NCBI RefSeq assembly: GCF_902506415.1
Contig: NZ_LR733275.1
Location: 1,775,795 to 1,839,794 of the forward strand
Reading direction: 5' to 3'
Source of the DNA: Massilia sp. 9I
GTDB taxonomy: Bacteria > Pseudomonadota > Gammaproteobacteria > Burkholderiales > Burkholderiaceae_D
Length of the DNA stretch: 64,000 bases
Shown: one piece after another, positions 41,072 through 50,073 of the stretch
Position numbering within the stretch: the first letter of the stretch is position 1
Layout: each line of letters starts with the position of its first letter
Notes under the pieces: model-generated
Told to the model about the DNA's origin: nothing
The model's input: only the letters and a program-made list of their open reading frames with translations
Databases searched by the model: none
Translations under genes and position numbers: made by a program

Positions 41072-41107
41072 AGGACGCCCGGTCCCCGCGAGGGGGCCGG
41101 GCGTCCT
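41072..41107 (+). terminator. Hairpin terminator after the amino-acid permease
   Basis: AGGACGCCCGG (41072-41082) pairs perfectly with CCGGGCGTCCT (41097-41107), and CCCC/GGGG extends the stem inward around a GCGA loop. Only a weak T stretch follows (GCTTTAC), but the stem is very stable and lies 18 bases after the stop codon. Confidence 0.75.
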
Positions 41108-41182
41108 GCTTTACAGGGCCGTGATAAGCTTGAGGGCGAACGTCGGCCATCCCGGGCGGCGGCTTTGCGAAAGACTGCTTCC

Positions 41183-41800
41183 ATGAGCGCCATCGTGCTC
41201 GGCAAGGGCGACGCCCTCCTGATCGTCGACCTGCAGAACGACTTCCTTCCCGGCGGCAGCCTGGCGGTGCCGCGCGGCGACCTCGTGGTCGCGCCCATCA
41301 ACGCACTCGTCGCGCTGTATCGCGAGCGTGGCTTGCCGGTCTACGCTTCGCGCGACTGGCACCCGCTCGACCACTGCTCGTTCTCGGCCCAGGGCGGGCC
41401 CTGGCCGCCGCACTGCGTGGCCGATTCCGAAGGCGCGCTGTTCAGCGGCGCGCTGCAATTGCCGGACGATGCCATCATCGTGTCGAAGGCCACCACCGCG
41501 GCGGAGGATGCCTACTCGGCCTTCAATGGCACGGGCCTGGCGCGCAGCATGCTCGCCGAGGGTATCTCCCGTCTCACGGTGTGCGGCCTGGCCACCGACT
41601 ACTGCGTGCTTAATACCGTACTGGACGGGATCGGGGCCGGCTTCGAAGTACTGCTGGCGCTGGACGGCACCCGCGCCGTCGAGGTAGCCCCGGGCGACGG
41701 CGACCGCGCGATCGCGCGCATGCTGGCCAAGGGCGCGGTGCCGGTCAGCCTGTCCGGCGGCCACCTGATCGCCGATCCCAAGCTGGGCGCGCGGCTCTAG
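41183..41800 (+). CDS. pncA: Nicotinamidase
   Basis: The 205-residue cysteine hydrolase converts nicotinamide to nicotinate in NAD salvage. The triad is Asp16 (LLIVDLQNDFLPGG), Lys102 (VSKATTAAEDAYSAF) and Cys141 (CGLATDYCV), and the metal site is Asp58, His60 and His77 (SRDWHPLDH, WPPHCV). Length and the DAYSAF element separate it from isochorismatase relatives. ATG 41183 begins MSAIVLGKGDALLIVDLQND; an upstream TTG start lacks support. Confidence 0.93.
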   Translation: MSAIVLGKGDALLIVDLQNDFLPGGSLAVPRGDLVVAPINALVALYRERGLPVYASRDWHPLDHCSFSAQGGPWPPHCVADSEGALFSGALQLPDDAIIVSKATTAAEDAYSAFNGTGLARSMLAEGISRLTVCGLATDYCVLNTVLDGIGAGFEVLLALDGTRAVEVAPGDGDRAIARMLAKGAVPVSLSGGHLIADPKLGARL

Positions 41801-41898
41801 CACACTATGCGCGCCAGCGCACGGTGGCTCCGGTTGTAAGCGCTTAGCCTGCTCCTGCATGCCCGCCGGTGGGCGTGCGCACCTTGACGGGGGAGCGA

Positions 41899-43662
41899 AT
41901 GGCAACGGTTGGCGATTTCCTGCTTGAACGCCTGCACGGCTGGGGCGTGCGGCGCATCTTCGGCTATCCGGGCGATGGCATCAACGGCATCATGGCAGCC
42001 TTTGGACGCCAGCAATCCATCGAGTTCATCCAGACACGGCACGAGGAGATGGCCGCCTTCATGGCCTGCGCCCACGCCAAGTTCACCGGCGAGGTCGGGG
42101 TGTGCCTCGCCACCTCCGGACCCGGTGCGATCCACCTGCTGAACGGCCTGTACGACGCCAAGCTCGACCACCAGCCGGTGGTCGCGATCGTCGGCCAGCA
42201 AAAGCGCAGCGCCCTCGGCGCCAACTACCAGCAGGAGGTCGACCTGATGGCGCTGTTCAAGGACGTCGCCGGCGAGTACGTGCAGATGGCCACCACGGCC
42301 GAGCAGGTGCGCCACCTGGTCGACCGCGCCGTGCGCATCGCGCAGAGCGAGCGCTGCGTCACCTGCATCATCGTGCCGAACGACCTGCAGGAAGAAGATG
42401 CGGTGCCGATGCCGCCGCGCGAGCACGGCTATACCTTTTCCGGCGCTGCGCCCGCCAGCCGCGCGCTGGTGCCGCCTGAAGACGCACTGCGCGAGGCGGC
42501 GGCCATCCTCAACGCCGGCAGCAAGGTCGCGATCCTGGCCGGCGCAGGCGCCCACGGTGCGCACGACGAGCTGGTCGAGGTGGCGGAGCTGCTGGGCGCG
42601 GGCGTGGCCAAGGCCCTGCTGGGCAAGGCAGTGCTGCCGGACGACCTGCCTTTCGTGACCGGCTCGATCGGCGTGATCGGTACCCAGGCCAGCAATGACA
42701 TGATGCAGGAATGCGATACCTTGCTGATGGTCGGCTCGAGTTTCCCCTATGCCGAGTTCCTGCCGCCCGAAGGACAGGCGCGCGGGGTGCAAGTCGATAT
42801 CGACGGCCGCATGCTGAGCCTGCGCTATCCGATGGAAGCGAACCTGATCGGCGACGCCAGGGCCAGCCTGCGCGCGCTGATCCCGCTATTGGAACGCAAG
42901 CAGGACCGTTCCTGGCGCGACCGGATCGAGCAGAACGTCGCCGACAGCTGGCGCGTGCTCGGCGAAAAGGCCCTGGAGCCGGCCAAGCCGATCAATCCGC
43001 AGCGCGTGTTCACGGAGCTGTCGCCGCGCCTGCCCGATGAGGTAATACTGGCAGCCGATTCCGGCTCGGCCGCGGCCTGGTATGCGCTCGACCTGCGCAT
43101 CCGGCGCGGCATGCTGGCCTCGCTCTCGGGCGGCCTGGCCACCATGGGCTCGGCCGTGCCCTATGCGCTGGCGGCGAAACTGGCGCACCCGGGCCGGCCG
43201 GTAATCGCCCTGGCCGGCGACGGCGCGATGCAGATGAACGGCATCAACGGCCTGATGTCGGTCGCCTGGCACCGTGAGCGCTGGACCCACCCGACCTTCA
43301 TCGTGCTGGTGCTGAACAACCGCGACCTGAATTTCGTCACCTGGGAGCAGCGCGGCCAGCAGGGCGAACCGAAATACGAGCCTTCGCAGCAGCTGCCCGA
43401 TTTTTCCTACGCCGCCTACGCGCGCCTGCTCGGGCTCGACGGCGAACGGGTGGAGGATCCGGAAGCGCTCGGCGCCGCCTGGGACCGGGCGCTGGCGGCG
43501 CAGGGGCCGTTCGTGCTGGAGGTGCTGGTCGATCCGAACATCCCGCCCTTGCCGCCGCATACGGTCGAGAAGCAGAAAGAGCAGTACCAACAGGCGATCG
43601 AAAAAGGCGACGCGGAAGCGGAGGAAGTGCGGCGGGGGATGGACACGCAAGGTAAAACTTGA
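41899..43662 (+). CDS. TPP-dependent enzyme, pyruvate oxidase/dehydrogenase-like
   Basis: This 587-residue protein has the three domains of the acetohydroxyacid synthase/pyruvate oxidase superfamily: a pyrimidine-binding domain with the catalytic Glu in FIQTRHEEMAAFMA, a central FAD/nucleotide-type domain (about 195-335), and a pyrophosphate-binding domain with GDGAMQMNGINGLMSV, closing with NNRDLNFVTWEQR. It resembles PoxB most, yet lacks an obvious amphipathic membrane-binding tail; its C-terminus is instead Lys/Glu-rich. It probably decarboxylates pyruvate or another 2-oxoacid. GGGGGAG precedes ATG 41899. It stands alone after pncA (98 bases). Confidence 0.87.
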   Translation: MATVGDFLLERLHGWGVRRIFGYPGDGINGIMAAFGRQQSIEFIQTRHEEMAAFMACAHAKFTGEVGVCLATSGPGAIHLLNGLYDAKLDHQPVVAIVGQQKRSALGANYQQEVDLMALFKDVAGEYVQMATTAEQVRHLVDRAVRIAQSERCVTCIIVPNDLQEEDAVPMPPREHGYTFSGAAPASRALVPPEDALREAAAILNAGSKVAILAGAGAHGAHDELVEVAELLGAGVAKALLGKAVLPDDLPFVTGSIGVIGTQASNDMMQECDTLLMVGSSFPYAEFLPPEGQARGVQVDIDGRMLSLRYPMEANLIGDARASLRALIPLLERKQDRSWRDRIEQNVADSWRVLGEKALEPAKPINPQRVFTELSPRLPDEVILAADSGSAAAWYALDLRIRRGMLASLSGGLATMGSAVPYALAAKLAHPGRPVIALAGDGAMQMNGINGLMSVAWHRERWTHPTFIVLVLNNRDLNFVTWEQRGQQGEPKYEPSQQLPDFSYAAYARLLGLDGERVEDPEALGAAWDRALAAQGPFVLEVLVDPNIPPLPPHTVEKQKEQYQQAIEKGDAEAEEVRRGMDTQGKT

Positions 43663-43701
43663 TCGAATGGTAAAGCTTTGGCTGTCCCGCCTTTGTCGTT
43701 T

Positions 43702-43769
43702 TGTAATCCCTTTCTTACATACTCACAGCGCCGCTACCGATTTCGTGTAAATAGTTCAGTCCGGATAAT
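43702..43769 (+). promoter_or_regulatory. Inverted repeat and promoter upstream of the di-iron oxidase/cphA unit
   Basis: TGTAA (43702-43706) and TTACA (43715-43719) form an inverted repeat with an 8-base spacer, which looks like a binding site for a dimeric regulator. Further on, TTCGTG (43742-43747) and GATAAT (43764-43769) make a plausible promoter with 16-base spacing, about 40 bases before the start at 43812. Confidence 0.45.
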
Positions 43770-43811
43770 GTTGTCTATCGTCCTATCAGACTCAAGACAC
43801 ATTCCACGACC

Positions 43812-45263
43812 ATGAATTCGATGCTGTTAGCAGACGCCACGAACGTCGCGGCCCCGAGCGCTCGCGCCACCCGCGCACGTTCGAAGCGCCTGTACTTCTC
43901 GCTGTACGACAATCCGGCTGCGCATGCGGACGAGGCGCGCGCCTATCTCGCGGACCAGATCGCCGCCGTGCAGGCCTTGCCGGCCGACCTGCCGGCCTCG
44001 ATCGCCGAACTCTCGGCCTGGGTCGAGGAACGTACCGACGCCGTCGGCGCCCAGTACCGCGACTACCTGGCCGCACGCAAGAATGGCGCGCCGCGCCGCT
44101 ATTTTTCGTGCCGCGCGCACGCCCTGTACTTCATCAAGGCGGTGGCCCCGACCAAGCTGGTCGACGGCGCCTGGCTGTATGGCCTGCTCAAGCACTGGGA
44201 CAACCCGGCCTACCACGAGCTGATCAAGACCTACCTGGAAGAGCTGGGCGAGGGCGTACCGAGCAAGAACCACGTCACCATCTACCAGAAGCTGCTGGCG
44301 ACCCACGGTTGCGACGGCTGGGAGAACCTGGACGAGGACCACTTCGTGCAGGGGGCGATCCAGCTCGCGTTGGGCCACAACGTCGAGCACTTCCTGCCGG
44401 AAGTCATCGGCTACAACCTCGGCTACGAGCAGCTGCCGCTGCACCTGCTCATCAGCTCGTACGAACTGAACGAATTCGGCATCGACCCGTATTACTTCAC
44501 CCTGCACGTCACGGTCGACAATGCCGCCAGCGGCCATGCCCAGAAGGCGGTGCAGGCGCTGAAGAACCTGATGCCGCGCGTGGGCGACCGCGAGGCCTTC
44601 TACCGCCGCGTGCTGGATGGCTACCGCCTGAACGACATCGGCGCCAGCACTACGTCCAGCATCGCCGAGTTCGACCTGCAGGACGAGCTGGTGAACATCC
44701 TCGCCGCCAAGAGCAGCGTGGGCAAGAACATGCACTCGGATTACTGCCGCGTCGCGGGCCGCTCGGTCAACGACTGGTTGGGCGACCCAGCGAAAATCCC
44801 CGACTTCCTGGCGGCGCTGGAAAAGGCCGGCTGGATCAAGCGCGGCGAAGCGGTCGAGCACAGCCGCTTCTGGGGCCTGGTGCACGGCGAAAAGGCCGAG
44901 ATGTTCGGCGTCTTCAGCGCCTACGAGCAGCAGGTGCTGCGCGACTGGATCACGAGCAAGCCGGACGGCGGCCGTGCCGATGGCCCGCGCGCGCTGACCT
45001 GGCGCGCCCGCCAGCGCACCCTGGACAACCTGGGCCAGCTGCAGGACCGCAGCGAGCATTTCCCGGAGCGCGGCCTGATCCGCCGCCATCCACGCCTGGA
45101 GGCGCCGGACAACGAACTGCGGCTGCTGGAAGAGCAGGTGGCCGCGGCGCCCGGCAAGCAGCAGGCCATGGAGCTGCTGGGCGGCCTGATGGCGCCCGAG
45201 ATCCACCATACGGCGGTGGGGCTGATGGCCACCCGGATGTACACGCAGCTGTTCGACGCCTGA
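43812..45263 (+). CDS. Iron-containing redox enzyme family protein (haem-oxygenase-like di-iron oxidase candidate)
   Basis: The 483-residue protein has, at its centre, the helical haem-oxygenase-like fold of the iron-containing redox enzyme family. Likely metal ligands are Glu147 and His154 (GEGVPSKNH), Glu197 (PEVIGYNLGYEQ), and His232, Asp236 and His242 (LHVTVDNAASGH). Related enzymes (CADD, UndA, the central domain of SznF) use two irons and oxygen to oxidise small substrates or amino acids. A separate C-terminal half (about 290-483) has no domain I recognise. It lies 84 bases before cphA on the same strand, so a role with arginine, aspartate or cyanophycin is an inference. Substrate unknown. 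Confidence 0.78.
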   Translation: MNSMLLADATNVAAPSARATRARSKRLYFSLYDNPAAHADEARAYLADQIAAVQALPADLPASIAELSAWVEERTDAVGAQYRDYLAARKNGAPRRYFSCRAHALYFIKAVAPTKLVDGAWLYGLLKHWDNPAYHELIKTYLEELGEGVPSKNHVTIYQKLLATHGCDGWENLDEDHFVQGAIQLALGHNVEHFLPEVIGYNLGYEQLPLHLLISSYELNEFGIDPYYFTLHVTVDNAASGHAQKAVQALKNLMPRVGDREAFYRRVLDGYRLNDIGASTTSSIAEFDLQDELVNILAAKSSVGKNMHSDYCRVAGRSVNDWLGDPAKIPDFLAALEKAGWIKRGEAVEHSRFWGLVHGEKAEMFGVFSAYEQQVLRDWITSKPDGGRADGPRALTWRARQRTLDNLGQLQDRSEHFPERGLIRRHPRLEAPDNELRLLEEQVAAAPGKQQAMELLGGLMAPEIHHTAVGLMATRMYTQLFDA

Positions 45264-45347
45264 AGCCCCGGGCCCGGCTGCACCAGATTTCCCGCGCACC
45301 GGGCAGCCGCCCGGTGCGCACATCATTATTATTACAAGGATCTATTC

Positions 45348-47978
45348 GTGCAAATCCTGGAACAACGCTTCTTGCGTGGACCGAACGTCCATGCCGATTC
45401 TCCCTGCCTGCTGAGCGTGATCGACCTGCAGGAGCTGTATGGCGTCTCCTCGAAAGACATCCCCGGTTTCAATGAAGCGCTGCTGGAGGCGCTGCCTTCG
45501 CTGGCAGGCCAGCTGCTGCCGATCGGCCAGCGCGGCGGTTTCGCCCAGCGCCTGCGCGAAGGCACCTACCTGGGCCGCGTGATCGAGCAGGTCACGCTCG
45601 ACCTGCAGACCCAGGCCGGCGCTCCGGCTAGCTACGGGCGTACGCGCCCGGTCGCGGGCCGTCCCGGCGTGTTCCGCATCGTCTGCGCCTACCAGTCCGA
45701 GAAACTGGTGCAGCCGGCCTTCCAGCTGGCCGTCGACCTGGTGACCAGCCTGGGCAACGAAGAAGACTTCGACCTGGCGCCGCGCCTCGAAGAGCTGCGC
45801 GAGATCGCCGCGCGCTATGCGATCGGCACCAGTACCGCGGCGGTGCTGATGGCGGCCCACGAGCGTGGCATCCCGACCCAGCGCATCACCGAGGACGCCA
45901 ACCTGTTCCTGCTGGGCTGGGGCGTCAAGCAGAAGCGCCTGCAGGCCACCACCACCGGCGACACCAGCTTCATCGCGGTGAAGATCGCCAGCGACAAGCA
46001 ACTGACCAAGGCCCTGCTCAAGGAAGCCGGCGTGCCGGTGCCGGAAGGCTCGGTCGTCACCAACGTGGAAGACGCCCAGCGGGCAGCAAGCCGCATGAAG
46101 GCGTCGGTCACGCTCAAGCCGCTCGACGGCAACCAGGGCAAGGGCGTCACGGTCGACTGCCGCGAGCCTGAGCAGGTGGCGCGCGCCTTCGATTTCGCGC
46201 GCCAGTACGGCCGCCGCATCATCGTCGAACGCTTCGTCGAGGGCCGCGACTACCGCGTGCTGGTCGCCGGCGGCAAGGTGGCCGCCGCATCGTACCGCCG
46301 CCCGGCCCACGTGGTGGGCGACGGCGTCTCGACCGTGCGCGAGCTGGTCGAGCGCGAGAACGAGAACCCGGCGCGCGGCGTCGGCCACACTAATATCCTG
46401 ACCAGGATCTCGCTCGACGACCACGCCGCCGACATGCTGAGCAAGCAAGGCTTCGACTTCGACAGCGTGCTGCCGACGGGCGTCAGCGCCGAACTGCGCG
46501 GCAACGCGAATCTCTCCACCGGCGGCACCGCGGAGGACGTGACCGACCTGCTGCCGGAATCGACCCACCTGCTGTGCGTGCGCGCGGCCGCCAAGATCGG
46601 CCTCGACGTCGCGGGCATCGACATCGTCTGCCGCGATATCGCGCTGCCGCTCGACGCCCAGCGCGGCGCCGTCATCGAAGTCAACGCGGCGCCCGGCATC
46701 CGCATGCACCAGCACCCCAGCAGCGGCAAGCCGCGCGACGCCGGTGAAGCCATCGTGCAGGGCCTGATGGGCGAGTCGGACGGGCGCATCCCGACCGTGG
46801 CCGTGACCGGCACCAACGGCAAGACCACCACCACGCTGCTGATCGCGCACACCGTGCGCATGGCGGGCAAGGTGGCGGGCGTGACCACCACCGAAGGCGT
46901 CTTCATCGACGGCAAGCAGGTGGCCAAGGGCGACTGCACCGGCTACTGGTCGGCGCGCACCGTGCTCGGTTCGCCCGACGTCGAGTTCGCGGTGCTGGAG
47001 ACGGCGCGCGGCGGCATCCTCAAGCGCGGCCTGGCGTTCGATCGCTGCGACGTCGGCGTGGTGCTGAACATCGCCGCCGACCACCTGGGTCTGGATGGCG
47101 TGGATACGGTGGAAGACCTGGCCCAGGTGAAGGCGGTGGTCGCCACCTCCGCCTCGAGAGCCGTGGTGCTGAATGCCGAAGACCCGCTGTGCGTGGCCAT
47201 GGGGCGCAGGGCCAAGCCGGAAGCGGAAATCGTCTACTTCTCGATGGACGCGGAAAACCCGGTCTTCCTGCAGCACCTGGAAGACGGCGGGCGCGGCGTC
47301 TACCTGCAGGACAATGCGGTGGTGGTCGCCGACGGTCAACTGCACCAGGAACTGCTGCGCGTCGAGAGCATGCCGGTCGCCTTCGGCGGGCGCGCGCGCT
47401 TCAACATCGCCAACGCCCTGGCCGCGGCAGCAGCGCTGATGGCATCCAGCTTCACCAACCTGCAGATCGCCACCGGCTTGTCGACCTTTGTGTCGAACGG
47501 CCGCACCAATCCGCTGCGCACGAACATGTTCGACATCCGCGGCGTGACCGTGATCGTCGACTATGCGCACAACCCGGCCGCCTACAAGGCGATGGCGGAA
47601 ATGGCGCGCGCGCTGCTCCCGGGCCAGCTGGTGGGCGTGGTCACCGCGCCGGGCGACCGCCGCGACGAAGACCTGCGCGACGTCGGCCGCGTCTGCGGCG
47701 CGCGCTTCGACGAGCTGGTGGTCTACGAATCGCAGAGCCGCGGCCGCGCGGTGGGCGATGCGGTAGACCTGATCCTCGACGGCGCGGAAGAAGCGGCCGG
47801 CATCAGCGACACCCTGCACCGCGTGATCGAAGTAGGCGAGGCGATCCGCCACGGGCTGAGCCTGTGTCGTCCGGGCGACGTGATGGTGTTTGCTTGCGGC
47901 TCCTCGCTGCAGGTGTTCGTCGATGCGCTGCGCGTGAACGACCCGGAGAGCGCGGACCTGGTGGCGGCGCAGGTGTGA
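45348..47978 (+). CDS. cphA: Cyanophycin synthetase
   Basis: The 876-residue enzyme builds cyanophycin (poly-aspartate with arginine side chains) from Asp, Arg and ATP. The N-terminal primer-binding domain starts with RFLRGPNVHADSPCLL; the ATP-grasp domain holds KPLDGNQGKGVT near residue 257 and NLSTGGTAEDVTDLLPES; the Mur-ligase-like domain has GTNGKTTTTLLIAH near residue 488, DYAHNPAA and APGDRRDEDLRD. All catalytic motifs are intact. The GTG start at 45348 has AAGGA at proper spacing and homologues begin there. It follows the di-iron oxidase candidate; a second synthetase gene faces it at 50789. Confidence 0.96.
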   Translation: MQILEQRFLRGPNVHADSPCLLSVIDLQELYGVSSKDIPGFNEALLEALPSLAGQLLPIGQRGGFAQRLREGTYLGRVIEQVTLDLQTQAGAPASYGRTRPVAGRPGVFRIVCAYQSEKLVQPAFQLAVDLVTSLGNEEDFDLAPRLEELREIAARYAIGTSTAAVLMAAHERGIPTQRITEDANLFLLGWGVKQKRLQATTTGDTSFIAVKIASDKQLTKALLKEAGVPVPEGSVVTNVEDAQRAASRMKASVTLKPLDGNQGKGVTVDCREPEQVARAFDFARQYGRRIIVERFVEGRDYRVLVAGGKVAAASYRRPAHVVGDGVSTVRELVERENENPARGVGHTNILTRISLDDHAADMLSKQGFDFDSVLPTGVSAELRGNANLSTGGTAEDVTDLLPESTHLLCVRAAAKIGLDVAGIDIVCRDIALPLDAQRGAVIEVNAAPGIRMHQHPSSGKPRDAGEAIVQGLMGESDGRIPTVAVTGTNGKTTTTLLIAHTVRMAGKVAGVTTTEGVFIDGKQVAKGDCTGYWSARTVLGSPDVEFAVLETARGGILKRGLAFDRCDVGVVLNIAADHLGLDGVDTVEDLAQVKAVVATSASRAVVLNAEDPLCVAMGRRAKPEAEIVYFSMDAENPVFLQHLEDGGRGVYLQDNAVVVADGQLHQELLRVESMPVAFGGRARFNIANALAAAAALMASSFTNLQIATGLSTFVSNGRTNPLRTNMFDIRGVTVIVDYAHNPAAYKAMAEMARALLPGQLVGVVTAPGDRRDEDLRDVGRVCGARFDELVVYESQSRGRAVGDAVDLILDGAEEAAGISDTLHRVIEVGEAIRHGLSLCRPGDVMVFACGSSLQVFVDALRVNDPESADLVAAQV

Positions 47979-48087
47979 TGAGGCATTGACCAGCCGCCAC
48001 GCATAAGCGCTTGGCGGCTTGTTGACATGGTTATTCAGTTTTGCAACACTCGATTCGTTGCATTACTTAATCACTATGGAGAAGTCC

Positions 48088-50013
48088 ATGCGTCTGGTCC
48101 GTTCCGTCGTCCACCTGTCCGCGCTCGCCCTGTGCCTGCACGCCGCCTTTGCCCCAGCCCAGGCGGCGGCGAATGTGCCTGCCGCCAAGGTCGAGAAGGC
48201 CCCCAAGGCGCACAAGCGCTACACCATCGAGCAGTTCATGGCGACGACCTCGGTCACCGGCGCCTCGTTCAGCAAGGACGAGAAGAACATCCTCTTCAGC
48301 AGCAACGCCTCGGGCATCTTCAATGTCTACACGATGCCCGTCGGCGGCGGCCAGCCGGTGGCGCTGACCCGCTCGACCCTAGATAGCACCTACGCCATCG
48401 GCTACTTCTACAACGACGACCGCGTGCTGTTCACGCGCGACAGCGGCGGCAATGAGCGCAACCACGTGTTCGTGCGTGAACTCGACGGCAAGGAAACCGA
48501 CCTGACCCCGGGCGACAAGCACCGCGCGATGTTCGCCGGCTGGCGCCCCGACGGCAGCGGTTTCTATGTCCTGACCAACGAGCGCGATCCGAAGTTCTTC
48601 GACCTTTACCTTTACGACGCCAAGGACTACAAGCGCAGCACCGTGTACCAGAACGAGAGCGGCATGAACGTCTCGAGCATCAGCCGCGACGGCAAGTGGC
48701 TGGCCTTCGACAAGCCCAACACCACGGCCGACAGCGACGTCTACCTCTACAACGTGGGCACGCGCGAGATGAAGCACATCACGCCGCACAAGGGCACCGC
48801 CAGCCATTCGGCCTCGACCTTCGATCCGGAATCGAAGCGCCTGCTGTTCACCACCAACGACGGCGGCGAATTCACCCGCATCGCCAGCTACGACCTCGCC
48901 AGCGGCCAGGTGGCGGACGTCGAAAAGGCCGACTGGGACCTGCTGGGCGCGAGCTATTCGCGCAACGGCCAGCACCGGGTGAGCGTGGTCAATCGTGACG
49001 GCAGCATCGACGTGCGTGTGGTTGACGCGGCGGGCAAGCCGGTGGCGATGCCCAAGCTGCCGGGCGGCGAAATCCGCCAGACCACCTTCTCGCCGAGCGG
49101 CCGCCTGGTCGCGTTCTATCTCAACGGCGACCGCTCGCCGAGCAACCTGTACGTGCACGACTTCGGCAGCAAGAAGACCACCCAGCTGACCCGGAGCCTG
49201 AACAAGGAAATCGATCCGAACGACCTGGTCGAAGCCGAAGTGGTGCGCTTCCGTTCGTTCGACGGCATGGTAATCCCGTCGATCTACTACAAGCCGAAGG
49301 GCGCATCCTCCAGCAGCAAGGTGCCCGCCATCGTCTACGTGCACGGCGGACCGGGCGGCCAGACCACGCGCGGCTACAACGCCCAGATCCAGTACCTGGT
49401 CAACCACGGTTACGCAGTCCTGGGCATCAACAACCGCGGCAGCTCGGGCTACGGCAAGACCTTCTTCACCGCCGACGACCGCAAGCATGGCCGCGAGCCG
49501 CTGTGGGACTGCGTCGAGGCCAAGACCTGGCTGGCCAGCCTCGGCTACATCGATCCGGAACGCGTGGCGATCATGGGCGGCAGCTACGGCGGCTACATGA
49601 CCCTGGCGGCGATGGCCTTCCGGCCGGAGGCCTTCAAGGTCGGCATCGACATCTTCGGCGTGAGCAACTGGGTGCGCACCCTGGAGAGCATTCCGCCTTA
49701 CTGGGAAGCGCAGCGCAAGGCGCTGTACGACGAGATCGGCGATCCGGTGAAGGACAAGGAGTTCCTGGTTGCGACCTCACCGCTGTTCCACGCGGCGAAC
49801 ATCCGCAAGCCGCTCATGGTCATCCAGGGGGCGAACGATCCGCGCGTAATCAAGCCGGAGAGCGACGAGATCGTCGAAGGCGTGCGCAAGAACGGGGTGG
49901 AAGTGGAGTATGTCGTGTTCCCGGACGAAGGGCATGGCTTCTCCAAGAAGAAGAACCAGATTGAGGCCAGTGCGAAGATCCTGGCCTTCCTCGACAAGCA
50001 CCTGAAAAAGTGA
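48088..50013 (+). CDS. Secreted S9-family prolyl oligopeptidase/dipeptidyl peptidase
   Basis: The 641-residue protein begins with a Sec leader (MRLVRSVVHLSALALCLHAA, cleavage near AQA). A seven-bladed propeller region (about 50-380) with repeated SxDGK/WRPDG-type turns leads to an alpha/beta hydrolase catalytic domain (about 400-640) with Ser499 in GGSYGGYM, an Asp in QGANDPRV and a His in PDEGHGF. It should cleave short peptides in the periplasm or outside. ATG 48088 follows GGAGA; an ATG four codons earlier is weaker. Its placement between the two cyanophycin synthetase genes may be accidental, although beta-Asp-Arg is a dipeptide. Confidence 0.9.
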   Translation: MRLVRSVVHLSALALCLHAAFAPAQAAANVPAAKVEKAPKAHKRYTIEQFMATTSVTGASFSKDEKNILFSSNASGIFNVYTMPVGGGQPVALTRSTLDSTYAIGYFYNDDRVLFTRDSGGNERNHVFVRELDGKETDLTPGDKHRAMFAGWRPDGSGFYVLTNERDPKFFDLYLYDAKDYKRSTVYQNESGMNVSSISRDGKWLAFDKPNTTADSDVYLYNVGTREMKHITPHKGTASHSASTFDPESKRLLFTTNDGGEFTRIASYDLASGQVADVEKADWDLLGASYSRNGQHRVSVVNRDGSIDVRVVDAAGKPVAMPKLPGGEIRQTTFSPSGRLVAFYLNGDRSPSNLYVHDFGSKKTTQLTRSLNKEIDPNDLVEAEVVRFRSFDGMVIPSIYYKPKGASSSSKVPAIVYVHGGPGGQTTRGYNAQIQYLVNHGYAVLGINNRGSSGYGKTFFTADDRKHGREPLWDCVEAKTWLASLGYIDPERVAIMGGSYGGYMTLAAMAFRPEAFKVGIDIFGVSNWVRTLESIPPYWEAQRKALYDEIGDPVKDKEFLVATSPLFHAANIRKPLMVIQGANDPRVIKPESDEIVEGVRKNGVEVEYVVFPDEGHGFSKKKNQIEASAKILAFLDKHLKK

Positions 50014-50025
50014 GGGTGGAATGAA

Positions 50026-50056
50026 AAATGCCGGTCAGCGTGGCTGACCGGCATTT
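50026..50056. terminator. Hairpin between the convergent S9 peptidase and outer-membrane protein genes
   Basis: AAATGCCGGTCAGC (50026-50039) pairs perfectly over 14 bases with GCTGACCGGCATTT (50043-50056), leaving a loop of three. It has an A stretch on the left and TTT on the right and lies between the two stop codons (50013 and 50074), so it can end both transcripts. Confidence 0.85.
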
Positions 50057-50073
50057 CGACTTCTATCGAAGGA

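Noticed and set aside
45342..47852. An 836-codon open frame on the minus strand opposite cphA
   Set aside because: It mirrors the codon structure of the GC-rich synthetase gene (third-position G/C removes stops on the other strand). The translation is Arg/His/Gln/Ala-rich low-complexity text with no domain, and cphA itself is certain.
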